23,876 nt of DNA from Sphingobium sp. (GTDB lineage Bacteria; Pseudomonadota; Alphaproteobacteria; Sphingomonadales; Sphingomonadaceae). The translations under genes were made by a program, and so were the position numbers. The stretch's first letter is position 1; each line of letters begins with the position of its first letter. Positions 15,298-23,139 of this stretch are shown here, in pieces. The notes beneath the pieces were generated by a model that saw only the letters and a list, made by a program, of their open reading frames with translations, did no database searches and was not told where the DNA came from. The stretch covers positions 1 through 23,876 of the forward strand of contig JASBTC010000122.1 in NCBI GenBank assembly GCA_030148625.1. Direction: 5' to 3'.

Positions 15298-17187
15298 CTA
15301 ATCACGCCAGGGCCGCAGGTCGACCGACAGGCTGCTGGGGTAAAGTTCGCTCCGCTGCACCTGCCAGCTTTCGGCCCTGGCTTCGGAATAGCGCCGGAAC
15401 GTGCCGGCATCCGCGCCGGCAAGGCTGAGGCGCAGCCGATGTCCGGCCTTGATCCGCGCCGCGACCGGGAAGGTCGGGAAGCTGACCTCGGCGACCTTGC
15501 CCGGCACCATCGGCATGGCATCGGCACGGGCGAAGCTCTTGGCGGGTTCCGGCTGGGAATAGGGAAGCCGATCCGCACGCGCCGGCTTGCGATGGACCGC
15601 GCGGAACAGACCTTCGGTGAGATAGGTCACCCGGCCATCGGGCGCGACGTCTTCGAGATAGGCGAAGAAGGCCGGATCGGCGGTGGCGGTTTCGACGAAC
15701 AGTGTCACGGCGGGGGTGCCGACCAGCTCCATGGCCCGCGGGAACGGTTCCGAGCTATAGGTCAGCAGCTTGCGATCGGCTTCGCGCCGGTCGCCATAGG
15801 CGGCCGGGGCGCCGATCTGCGTGGTCCAGCGCGTGGCGGTTCCGGTGGTCGCGGAAAAATCCACGCCGTAGCGGTCCGCACCGTCGGGGCCGGAGCGTCC
15901 GCCGGACAGCGAACCGCCCGCGCCCAGGCGGAATTGGGTGCGCTTCACGTCCGCCGGTGGCCATTGGGCCGTGGTCCGGAATATGCCCGCGCCCAGCACA
16001 TAATAATGGATCGCGCGCACCACTGGCTTGCCGGCCCGGACATTGGCGATGAACGCCGAGATTCTGGTCCATTGATCCTCGAACGACGGAAGCGGCGGGG
16101 TCGTGTCGGGAAAGAAGGGATCGGTCAGGCGGTTGCCGCCATGGGTGTTGGCGGTGATCCATACCTCCATCGGCACGTCCGGAAGTGACCGATAGCGCGC
16201 GAGCGTGCCCTCCGCGGTGCCGGCATCCATCCAGCTTGCCCAATATTGGACCGGCACGCGCCTGCGTGCGATGTCCGCCAGCCGGGAAGCCGGGCTCGAC
16301 GAGAACATGGTGAAGCCGTTCTCGCCCTTGTCGTCGCGAAATTCCGCGCGGCGATAATCGTCGGGTTTCCAGTGGCGCCGCGATGCGATCGCCTGGCGCA
16401 GCAGCGCATGATCTGAATCCGCGTCGACCGGCTGGAGGCGGGGCCAGAGGCGCGCGCAATCCTCGACGCGCGCGCCGCAATCGAATCCCTCTTTCGGGTC
16501 GAGCGACTTGCCATAGTCGCGCAGCAGCGTGTCGCCGCCCCACAGGCGCATCATCATGTCGTTGGCGACCCCGCCGGGCGCGAAGAGGTGGAGATACGCA
16601 TCGAAATCGCTCGCCCGGATGACCGCGCCGGTCAGCCCCGCGGGCGATCCGGTCGCCAGATCGGCGGTGTCCGCCATGTAGGAGACGCCCTGCGCGAATA
16701 TCTGTCCGTTCGACCACGGTCGGGTCTTCAGGTGCCTGATGATCACATCCATGTCGCGGATCTCGTCGGGACCGATCTCGACCATCCGGTCGCCGAAGGA
16801 TGCGGTCGAGCCGCGCGTGTCGACGATCGCGACGACATAGCCCTGGTCCACCAGCGCGCGATATTTGCCGCCTTCGCCGTGGATGAAGGTTCCCGCGCGG
16901 CCATAGCGGGTCTGGACGAGCAGCACGGGGTGCTTCCCCTCGGCACGGCCACCGGGAAACCAGAGACTGACGGCGACACGCACCCCGTCGGGCATTGCAA
17001 GATAATAGGAACGGTCGCTCCAGCCGGCAGGGCGCGCCGTGGCGGCGGCCGGCTGTGCGAGGGGCGGGGGCGCGGCCGTCCCCGTGCCGCCGACGCTCCC
17101 CGCGAGCAGCAGGGAGGTTAATAGCGCGCACCGGGCGAGCGTGCCGCTCACGCCTGCCTGTCCCCTCATCCATCCCAATCGCCGCAT
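15298..17187 (-). CDS. CocE/NonD-family secreted serine hydrolase (S15-like)
   Basis: The 629-residue protein has a Sec-type signal (ARCALLTSLLLAGSVGGTGTAAP, about 18-40). An alpha/beta-hydrolase domain of the CocE / X-Pro dipeptidyl-peptidase type follows. Key segments are LLVQTRYGRAGTF, VAIVDTRGSTASFG, the nucleophile elbow AQGVSYMAD (Ser169), WASWMDAGTAEG (Asp321) and ITANTHGGN (His349). These give a complete Ser-Asp-His triad. The C-terminal jelly-roll domain (from about 480, GTPAVTLFVETATADPAFFAYLEDVAPDG) is also typical. Known members are esterases, acylases and X-Pro peptidases. ATG 17187 has GGAG 7-8 bases upstream. The operator-like palindrome lies 49 bp upstream, and the serine hydrolase gene diverges from it. 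Confidence 0.92.
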   Translation of the reverse strand: MRRLGWMRGQAGVSGTLARCALLTSLLLAGSVGGTGTAAPPPLAQPAAATARPAGWSDRSYYLAMPDGVRVAVSLWFPGGRAEGKHPVLLVQTRYGRAGTFIHGEGGKYRALVDQGYVVAIVDTRGSTASFGDRMVEIGPDEIRDMDVIIRHLKTRPWSNGQIFAQGVSYMADTADLATGSPAGLTGAVIRASDFDAYLHLFAPGGVANDMMMRLWGGDTLLRDYGKSLDPKEGFDCGARVEDCARLWPRLQPVDADSDHALLRQAIASRRHWKPDDYRRAEFRDDKGENGFTMFSSSPASRLADIARRRVPVQYWASWMDAGTAEGTLARYRSLPDVPMEVWITANTHGGNRLTDPFFPDTTPPLPSFEDQWTRISAFIANVRAGKPVVRAIHYYVLGAGIFRTTAQWPPADVKRTQFRLGAGGSLSGGRSGPDGADRYGVDFSATTGTATRWTTQIGAPAAYGDRREADRKLLTYSSEPFPRAMELVGTPAVTLFVETATADPAFFAYLEDVAPDGRVTYLTEGLFRAVHRKPARADRLPYSQPEPAKSFARADAMPMVPGKVAEVSFPTFPVAARIKAGHRLRLSLAGADAGTFRRYSEARAESWQVQRSELYPSSLSVDLRPWRD

Positions 17188-17235
17188 GTCAGTCTCCGGA
17201 TATGTCGTGGTGCGTCGAATGCGCGTGCCGTATAA

Positions 17236-17251
17236 TTGAGATTGACCTCAA
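17236..17251. promoter_or_regulatory. Candidate TetR operator, divergent cocE-type/serine hydrolase promoters
   Basis: TTGAGATTGACCTCAA is a palindrome with perfect 5-bp arms (TTGAG/CTCAA) around 6 bases. Its reverse complement matches the site at 19569-19584 in 14 of 16 positions. It lies 48 bp upstream of the CocE-type start and 79 bp upstream of the chosen serine hydrolase start. It directly follows a TATAAT sequence (17231-17236) on the plus strand. The most likely ligand is the TetR protein encoded at 18801-19511. Confidence 0.7.
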
Positions 17252-17330
17252 GTTTATAAATTTGCAAGAGACGATGATGTCGACCAGCCCCTTCGGCGCG
17301 AGCATGCGCCGGATTGCCGAGGACAAGCGT

Positions 17331-18794
17331 ATGAAACCGACCGATCCCGCAGCCACGGTAGATACCGGTTCGCCGGGCGCTTCGCACGTGAACGCGCTTT
17401 CCCGGCGTGGCTTGTTCGGCCTGTCGGGCGCGCTGGCTTTTTCCGGCGCCATCGCCGCTCGCGGGCAGGCGGCGTCCGCGAGCGACCCGATTGCCGGGAT
17501 CGTTCAACATGCGATGGAGCAGGGCCCGTTTCCCGGCATTGTCGTCGCGGTCCAGAAGGGCGATCGGACACTCTATCGCCAGGGTTTCGGCTATATCGAC
17601 GTGGAGAACAGGGTCGCGGCGACGCCGGAGGCGGTGTTCCCGATCGGATCGGTCACCAAGACCATGACCGGCCTTGCGATCATGCAGCTCGTCGCACAGG
17701 GCAAGATCGCTCTCGACGACGTGGCGGGCCAATATATCGACGGCCTGCCGGCGCCGGTCGCCGCGCTGCGGATCCGCAATCTCGCGGATCATAGTGCGGG
17801 GCTGGTCGGCTATCTCGATGTGCCGGGCTTTCCGCGCACGAGCCAGGATCCGATTACCCGGCAACAGGTCGTAGGCTGGTTCGCGAAACAGCCGCTTCAA
17901 TTCGAGCCCGGGACGCGCTGGAGCTACAGCAATTCGGGCATCTACCTGCTCGGCCTGATCATCGAGAAAGTGTCGGGTCTCGGCTATGACCGCTATCTGC
18001 AGGACAATGTCTTCGCGCCGTTCGGAATGGCGAACAGTTCGATCACCGGCTGGGCCCGGCTGCAGCCGGGCCGGGCGCATGGCTACAGGCTTGGCCGCAA
18101 TGGGCTCGAAAATGCGCAGCGCTACGATCCGCTGGTCGCCTTTTCGGCGGGGGCGGTGCTCTCGACCGTCGACGACATGCTCCGATATCGCCGCGGCGTG
18201 TTTGGCGACGGGCCGACTACAAAGGCGGTTCGCGGGCTCATCCTTCAGCGCGACCGGTTGAAGAGCGGCACGTTGCTTCCCTATTCGCTCGGCTGCCTCG
18301 CCATCGCCGATTTCGAAGGACACCGGAAGATCGGGCATCCCGGCGACATTTTCGGCTTCAGCGCGCAATATGCCTATTATCCCGACGACGACGTCACGAT
18401 CGTGCTGCTTTCCAACATCCAATATGGCGGCATCTCGATCGTTTCGCTCGAACAGAAGATCGCGCGCGTGGTGCTGGGATTGCCCCAGCCCGTCATCGTC
18501 GATGCGCCGCTTTCCGCAGCCGATGCTGCGCGCTTCTCCGGCAGTTACGCGCTTGGCGAGATACGCTTTGCGGTCGATGCGATGCGCTTCGCCGTCAAGG
18601 ACGGCGGGCTGCAGGTCGGATTCGTCAAAGGCGGCGAGAGCGGTCCCGGGATTCCGCTGCGCTATCAGGGCAGAGGCGAATTCGTGTCGCGTTACGACGA
18701 CGAGCAGCGCTTCCGGTTCGAAGGTGCCGGCCGGCAGCGCAGGGTTTTCATGTCGTCCTACGGCTCGGTCTTCGAAGCGGTGGCGATTCCCTGA
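17331..18794 (+). CDS. Tat-exported serine hydrolase, class C beta-lactamase fold
   Basis: The 487-residue protein has a long N-region and then a twin-arginine signal (SRRGLFGLSGALAFSGAIAA, Arg25-Arg26). The catalytic domain carries the three penicillin-binding motifs: SVTK (Ser107 to Lys110), YSN (Tyr199 to Asn201) and HPG (336-338) in place of the KTG box. Members include esterases, D-amino-acid peptidases and beta-lactamases; the HxG form is common in esterase-like members. A C-terminal domain of about 100 residues follows (SAADAARFSGSYALGEIRF), as in related family proteins. I chose ATG 17331 because GAGGA lies 7 bases upstream; ATGs at 17274 and 17277 are alternatives. It ends 6 bp from the convergent tetR gene. 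Confidence 0.9.
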   Translation: MKPTDPAATVDTGSPGASHVNALSRRGLFGLSGALAFSGAIAARGQAASASDPIAGIVQHAMEQGPFPGIVVAVQKGDRTLYRQGFGYIDVENRVAATPEAVFPIGSVTKTMTGLAIMQLVAQGKIALDDVAGQYIDGLPAPVAALRIRNLADHSAGLVGYLDVPGFPRTSQDPITRQQVVGWFAKQPLQFEPGTRWSYSNSGIYLLGLIIEKVSGLGYDRYLQDNVFAPFGMANSSITGWARLQPGRAHGYRLGRNGLENAQRYDPLVAFSAGAVLSTVDDMLRYRRGVFGDGPTTKAVRGLILQRDRLKSGTLLPYSLGCLAIADFEGHRKIGHPGDIFGFSAQYAYYPDDDVTIVLLSNIQYGGISIVSLEQKIARVVLGLPQPVIVDAPLSAADAARFSGSYALGEIRFAVDAMRFAVKDGGLQVGFVKGGESGPGIPLRYQGRGEFVSRYDDEQRFRFEGAGRQRRVFMSSYGSVFEAVAIP

Positions 18795-18800
18795 ATGTCC

Positions 18801-19511
18801 TTATGGAGCGAGCCATGCGGCGAGGGCTGCGACGGGTTCGGCAAGGCCGTCCGGCGCCGGCTCGTCGGGATAGAAGATGCGCAGCCAGATCAGGCTGCTG
18901 GCGTCGGCGACGACATCGTCGTCGGCGCCCATCTCCGTCAGCAGTTCGAGCAGGCTGGGATCGGGATAGACGATCAGCTTGCGCACCAGTTCGTCCATCA
19001 TGCCGCCGAGCAGATAGGCGGCGAGCATGGGGACGCCGGGACCGGTGCCGCGACGACGGCGCACGCCCTCGGCGACGCGCTGATACCAGACCCGGTTGGC
19101 GTCCTGGCTGAGCCGGGCGAATTCCGGCGTCTCGTCCCCGACCTGGAGGATGCAGCGCATGAGTCCGGCATTGGCGCGGCATACCGAGATCCAGCGACGG
19201 TTGGTCAGCCGGATCGAATCATAGGCCGTCCGATCGCCGTCGCGCGGCGTTTCGAGATTGAAGAAGTTTTCCAGCAGGTCCGTAAGGACAGTGACCGCGG
19301 CGTCGGTCTTGTCCTTGAAGTAAACGTAAAAAGAACCCTCGGCCATTTCGGCGGTCTCGGTAACATCCGAGACACGCATCGCATGATAACCCTTCTTCTC
19401 AAGAACTTTTGCAGTCGCAATCTTGATGCGATCACGCGTTCTCAACCCCTTTTGCTTAGGAGGGTCGTTGCGATATGTGGCTTCGAGGTGCTCGATATAA
19501 GATAGATTCAT
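18801..19511 (-). CDS. TetR/AcrR-family transcriptional regulator
   Basis: The 236-residue protein has an N-terminal helix-turn-helix (about 47-68, VSDVTETAEMAEGSFYVYFKDK), diagnostic of TetR-type repressors. A larger helical ligand-binding domain follows. The N-terminus carries about 20 extra residues before the first DNA-binding-domain helix, ending in a basic stretch (PPKQKGLRTRDRIK), longer than in classical TetR. It is transcribed divergently from the maoC-transporter-ligase operon. The palindrome at 19569-19584 lies in the 99-bp gap, and near-copies precede the other hydrolase genes. The expected role is a repressor released by the substrate or its CoA ester. That is inference from position; the ligand is unknown. 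Confidence 0.93.
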   Translation of the reverse strand: MNLSYIEHLEATYRNDPPKQKGLRTRDRIKIATAKVLEKKGYHAMRVSDVTETAEMAEGSFYVYFKDKTDAAVTVLTDLLENFFNLETPRDGDRTAYDSIRLTNRRWISVCRANAGLMRCILQVGDETPEFARLSQDANRVWYQRVAEGVRRRRGTGPGVPMLAAYLLGGMMDELVRKLIVYPDPSLLELLTEMGADDDVVADASSLIWLRIFYPDEPAPDGLAEPVAALAAWLAP

Positions 19512-19568
19512 GGATTCATCTTGAAAAAATGGGATGCGAGCATTCTTGCCGATTGACGTTGGTTATAA

Positions 19569-19584
19569 ATGAGGCCAATCTCAA
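19569..19584. promoter_or_regulatory. Candidate TetR operator between tetR and the maoC operon
   Basis: ATGAGGCCAATCTCAA carries near-perfect inverted arms (TGAG/CTCA) around 6 bases. It agrees in 14 of 16 positions with the reverse complement of the site at 17236-17251. A TTATAAA sequence adjoins both copies on the same side. It lies 57 bp upstream of the tetR start and 26 bp upstream of the maoC start, suited to control both, including autoregulation. Confidence 0.7.
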
Positions 19585-19610
19585 AAAATGCAACCCCTGA
19601 TGGGAAATCA

Positions 19611-20102
19611 ATGACTCACACAGCCGTCACTCAGCCAAGCGCCTCGCTGCAACCCGGCGACCAGCTTGGTCCCTCGGAGTGGATCGAGGTCACCCAGAGC
19701 ATGATTAGCCAGTTCGGCGTCATCACAAAAGACCCCGATCCGATGCACATCGATCCCGAATGGGCGCGGTCGAACGGTCCTTATGGCGGGCCGATCGCTT
19801 TCGGCTTCCTCACGCTCGCGCTGCTGACCCATATGCTGCACGAAGCGGTCGGCACCGACCCGCAGGCGGAGCGGCGCGAGCCGGGGCATTTCCTCAACTA
19901 TGGTTTCAACCGCGTGCGCTTCATCGCACCTGTCCGGGCCGGCGATCGGGTGCGCGGACATTTCCAGGTGAGCGAGAAAGTCGCCGACGAACAGGATCGC
20001 TGCCTCACCACCTTCGCCTGCCGGATCGAGATCGAGGGTGGCGAGCGCCCGGCGCTGATCGCCGAGTGGCTGTCGATCGCCGTTCCGCCCGAAAAGGACT
20101 GA
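19611..20102 (+). CDS. MaoC-family hot-dog hydratase
   Basis: The 163-residue single-domain protein matches (R)-specific enoyl-CoA hydratases. The hydratase motif is DPDPMHIDPEWARSNGPYGGPIAFGFL, with Asp41 and His46 as the catalytic pair. Asp43 stands where many members have asparagine. Such enzymes add water to the double bond of trans-2-enoyl-CoA in the cytoplasm. I chose ATG 19611, preceded by GGGAAA; an upstream ATG at 19569 falls inside the operator. It is followed by the transporter gene after 2 bp and an acyl-CoA ligase that could supply its substrate. No dehydrogenase or thiolase is present in the window, so the rest of the route lies elsewhere. Confidence 0.9.
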   Translation: MTHTAVTQPSASLQPGDQLGPSEWIEVTQSMISQFGVITKDPDPMHIDPEWARSNGPYGGPIAFGFLTLALLTHMLHEAVGTDPQAERREPGHFLNYGFNRVRFIAPVRAGDRVRGHFQVSEKVADEQDRCLTTFACRIEIEGGERPALIAEWLSIAVPPEKD

Positions 20103-20104
20103 AC

Positions 20105-21382
20105 GTGACGTCGCGCGGAGTGTTCAACGGCCGCGAAACGGGCTTGTACGCGATCGGATCCTTCGGCACGGGCGCTTTCTCGACGGTGCCGACCGTGCTG
20201 CTCCTTTATTTCTGTACCGAGATCGTCGGGATTCCCGCGGCCACCGCGGCGCTGATCGTCTTTGTCCCCAAATTATGGACCCTGTTCTGGGATCCGTTCG
20301 TCGGGGGATGGTCCGACCGCACGGTGAGCCGCTTCGGGCGGCGGCGGCCCTTTCTCGTAGCTGGTGCGGCCGGGACCGGCATCGCGTTCGCCCTGCTGTT
20401 CGCGCCGCCGCCGATGGCGCCGGCGGGCCTCTCGCTCTGGGTGGGGCTGAGCTATCTCGCGCTCGTGACCTTCTATGCCCTTTTTGCGGTTCCCTATGTC
20501 GCGCTCCCGGCCGAATTCGCCAGGACCGCGTCGGATCGGTCGCGCCTTGTGGGCTGGCGCATGGCCGCGGCCATGATCGGCGTGCTCGCGGGGGCCTCGC
20601 TTGCGCCCATGCTCGTCGCCGCGGCCGGCGGCGGGCGGACCGGCTATGCCGTCATGGCGCTTTGGCTGGGCGCGACGTGCGCGATATCGATGCTCGCGCC
20701 CCTGTTCGTCCTGAGCGGCCGCGACGGGCCCGTGGCGACGGCGACGGTCGAGCGCGGAGCACTATGGCGCCAAATGCAGGCCGCCGTCCGCGACCGCGCG
20801 TTCCGATGGCTGGTGATCGCCTATATCCTCATGCTCGCGGCCGCCGGAATCATGTCGGCCTCGGCGCCTTATCTTGTCGTTCACGCGCTTTCGCGGAACG
20901 AGGCGGATATCGGCGTCGCGCTCGGAATCATGCTGGTCGCCACCAGCCTGACCGCGCCCGTGCTTGCATGGGCCGGCCGCCGTTGGGGCGAGGCTCCTGC
21001 GCTGACCGTATCGATCCTCGCTTATATCCTCGCCGCCGCGATCGTGGCACTCGCGGCGAGATACCATCATTGGCCGATGATGCTGGCCGGGTTCGCGCTG
21101 GCGGGGCCGGCATTCGCGGGGCTGCAGGTTCTCCCCTATACGATGGTGGCGCACCTGATCCATGCCCGTGCGGCCGCGGGAACCGCGGCGGAAGGGACGC
21201 TGACGGGCATGTGGACCGCTGCGGAGAAGATCGGCCTTGCCCTGGGGCCGCTCGCCACGGCGCTCGCGCTCGCGATGGTCCAACGGGATTATGCGGGCGG
21301 ACTGGCGGGGTTCGTCATGCTGGCGACCGCGGCGCTCGGCATGCTTTCGATTCCCTTGCTGCGACTGGCGGGACAGTCATGA
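20105..21382 (+). CDS. MFS transporter of the GPH (MelB-like) type
   Basis: The 425-residue protein has about 12 hydrophobic segments. The loop motif WDPFVGGWSDRTVSRFGRRRPF after the second helix is typical of the glycoside-pentoside-hexuronide:cation symporter branch (MFS_2). Despite the family name, members near catabolic genes in sphingomonads often sit in non-sugar clusters, so the substrate is not implied. The start is GTG 20105 (MTSRGVFNGRETGLYAIGSFG), 2 bp after the maoC stop. The ligase ATG overlaps its stop by 4 bp. It is likely the inner-membrane step that follows import by the nearby TonB-dependent receptor. Confidence 0.88.
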   Translation: MTSRGVFNGRETGLYAIGSFGTGAFSTVPTVLLLYFCTEIVGIPAATAALIVFVPKLWTLFWDPFVGGWSDRTVSRFGRRRPFLVAGAAGTGIAFALLFAPPPMAPAGLSLWVGLSYLALVTFYALFAVPYVALPAEFARTASDRSRLVGWRMAAAMIGVLAGASLAPMLVAAAGGGRTGYAVMALWLGATCAISMLAPLFVLSGRDGPVATATVERGALWRQMQAAVRDRAFRWLVIAYILMLAAAGIMSASAPYLVVHALSRNEADIGVALGIMLVATSLTAPVLAWAGRRWGEAPALTVSILAYILAAAIVALAARYHHWPMMLAGFALAGPAFAGLQVLPYTMVAHLIHARAAAGTAAEGTLTGMWTAAEKIGLALGPLATALALAMVQRDYAGGLAGFVMLATAALGMLSIPLLRLAGQS

Positions 21383-22947
21383 CCGACCTGCCACCACCGC
21401 TGCCCCGGATCAGCGATTATGCCGGCTGGCACGCGAGGCTGCGGCCGGATGCGGTCGCGCTCAAGCTGGACGACCGCGCCTGGACCTATGCCGAGCTGTC
21501 GGCCGCCGTGGACCGGCTGGCATGCGCGCTGCTCGCCGCCGGCATCGGCAAGGGCGATCGCGTTGCCACGCTCCAGCCGCCGCATCCGGCCTATCTGGTC
21601 GATTTTCTGGCGACCGCCTCGATCGGCGCGATCTGGGTGGGGCTCAACCCGCGCTACCGGCTCGAGGAACTGTCGCATGTCCTCACGGATTCGGAGCCGG
21701 CCATCCTCTTGGGCCGAAGGCATATCGGCGATCGCTGTTACGACACCGAACTGGCGGCGCTCGCGGCCACCTGCCCCTCGCTTGGGCGTATCATCCTCCA
21801 CGACAGTGTCGACGGTCCGCCGGGGATCGAGCCGATGGCGGCGTTCCTGCAGTCCGGCGACGGTATCGGGAAGGACAGGCTGGACACCGCGCGCGCCGGC
21901 TGTGGCGGCCGCGATCCGTGCCTGATCGTCTACACGTCGGGATCGACGGGTGCGCCGAAGGGCGCGCTGCTGCATCATGCTGGCCTGACCCAGTTCAGCC
22001 TTGCGCAGAACGACCTTTGGCCATTCCCGTCGCTTCGGGTGATCAATTATTTTCCGATCAACCATGTCGGTTCCGTCGTCGACTGCAGCCTGCCCTGCCT
22101 CGTCGCCGGCGGTACGACGATCTTCATGGAAAAATTCGATCCGGCCGAATGCCTGAGACTCATGGCGCGGGAACGGGTGACATTATGGGGTTCGGTGCCG
22201 AGCACCTTTCCGATGATTCTCGATCTTCCCGACTTTGCGGATCACGATCTTTCGGCGGTCGAGCTGATCATATGGGGCGGGGCGGCGATGAGTGGGGATG
22301 TGATCGCGCGCCTGGCGGCACTGGGGCCGGCGCTCGCGACCAATTACGGGATGACCGAAACCACCAGCGCGATCACCGCCATAGCGCCGACGCGCGACCT
22401 GGAACGGCTTGCCAATTCCGTCGGCCCGGCGTTTCCGGGCGTCGAGATCAGGCTGTGCGGCGCGGACGGCGCGCCGGTCGGGCAGGGTGAGGTCGGTGAG
22501 GTCCAGGCGCGATCGGCGCTGAATTTCCTGGGATATTGGCGCAGGGCCGATGCGACGGCCGAAGCATTCACCGACGACGGCTATTTCCGCACCGGCGACC
22601 TGGCGGTGCTGCGGCCCGACGGATGCTATCGGATCGTCGGGCGCATCAAGGAGATGTACAAGTCCGGCGGCTACAACGTCTATCCGCGCGAAGTGGAGGC
22701 GGTGCTCGAATCGCACCGCGCGGTCGAGGCCGCAGCCGTGGTCGCCATGCCGGATCCGATATGGCAGGAGGTCGGCATCGCCTTCGTCACGCTCGGCGCG
22801 CCCGTCGACCCCGCCGATCTCTATGCCTGGTGCCGCGCGCGCCTCGCCAACTACAAACTTCCCAAGCGCATCGAGATCGAGCGCGTGCTGCCGCTGCTTC
22901 CGATCGGCAAGATCGACAAGGCGGCGCTTCGGCGGCGGCTGGGTTGA
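21379..22947 (+). CDS. Acyl-CoA ligase (AMP-binding, class I adenylate-forming)
   Basis: The 522-residue protein activates a carboxylic acid to its CoA thioester through an acyl-AMP. It has the phosphate-binding loop YTSGSTGAPKG (185-195), the A5 motif NYGMTET (322-328), the A7 region YFRTGDLAVLRPDG, the hinge region VGRIKEMYKSGGYNVYPREVE and the catalytic C-terminal lysine in LPIGKIDKAAL. The form resembles FadD-like or aryl/alkanoate ligases; the chain length or ring preference cannot be read. The ATG overlaps the transporter stop (ATGA), so the maoC-transporter-ligase genes form one coupled operon. It probably feeds the hydratase. Confidence 0.93.
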   Translation: MTDLPPPLPRISDYAGWHARLRPDAVALKLDDRAWTYAELSAAVDRLACALLAAGIGKGDRVATLQPPHPAYLVDFLATASIGAIWVGLNPRYRLEELSHVLTDSEPAILLGRRHIGDRCYDTELAALAATCPSLGRIILHDSVDGPPGIEPMAAFLQSGDGIGKDRLDTARAGCGGRDPCLIVYTSGSTGAPKGALLHHAGLTQFSLAQNDLWPFPSLRVINYFPINHVGSVVDCSLPCLVAGGTTIFMEKFDPAECLRLMARERVTLWGSVPSTFPMILDLPDFADHDLSAVELIIWGGAAMSGDVIARLAALGPALATNYGMTETTSAITAIAPTRDLERLANSVGPAFPGVEIRLCGADGAPVGQGEVGEVQARSALNFLGYWRRADATAEAFTDDGYFRTGDLAVLRPDGCYRIVGRIKEMYKSGGYNVYPREVEAVLESHRAVEAAAVVAMPDPIWQEVGIAFVTLGAPVDPADLYAWCRARLANYKLPKRIEIERVLPLLPIGKIDKAALRRRLG

Positions 22948-22977
22948 GCAGGGTGTGCTGATCCGCTCACTTGCTCA

Positions 22978-23063
22978 CGTCATTCCGGCGAAAGCCGGAA
23001 TCTCACTTCCTGTTCGCCGCCGTTATAAGGAGAAGTGAGATTCCGGCTTCCGCCGGAATGACG
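22978..23063. repeat. Paired hairpin repeat at the ligase/receptor convergent junction
   Basis: Inverted 27-bp arms (22978-23004 and 23037-23063) are of the same family as those at 9410-9493; the two left arms are identical. The left arm folds as ATTCCGGC-GAAA-GCCGGAAT and the right arm, on the other strand, has a GGAA loop. Similarity continues a few bases further inward (TCTCACTT/AAGTGAGA). Confidence 0.85.
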
Positions 23064-23139
23064 GACGAAGGTGGAATCGGCGCATTGCTATTGAGTTGAG
23101 TGCGGTGCCCGCTGTCACGACAGGCACTTGCGCCATCGA

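Noticed and set aside
20275..22947. The 890-codon plus-strand frame that could suggest a fusion of the transporter region with the ligase.
   Set aside because: The first part is the transporter gene read in the wrong frame. The real ligase starts at 21379, where it overlaps the transporter stop as ATGA.
22978..23063. The repeated hairpins considered as a CRISPR array or attachment site.
   Set aside because: There are only two arms per locus, inverted rather than direct, with no regular spacers, cas genes or integrase nearby.
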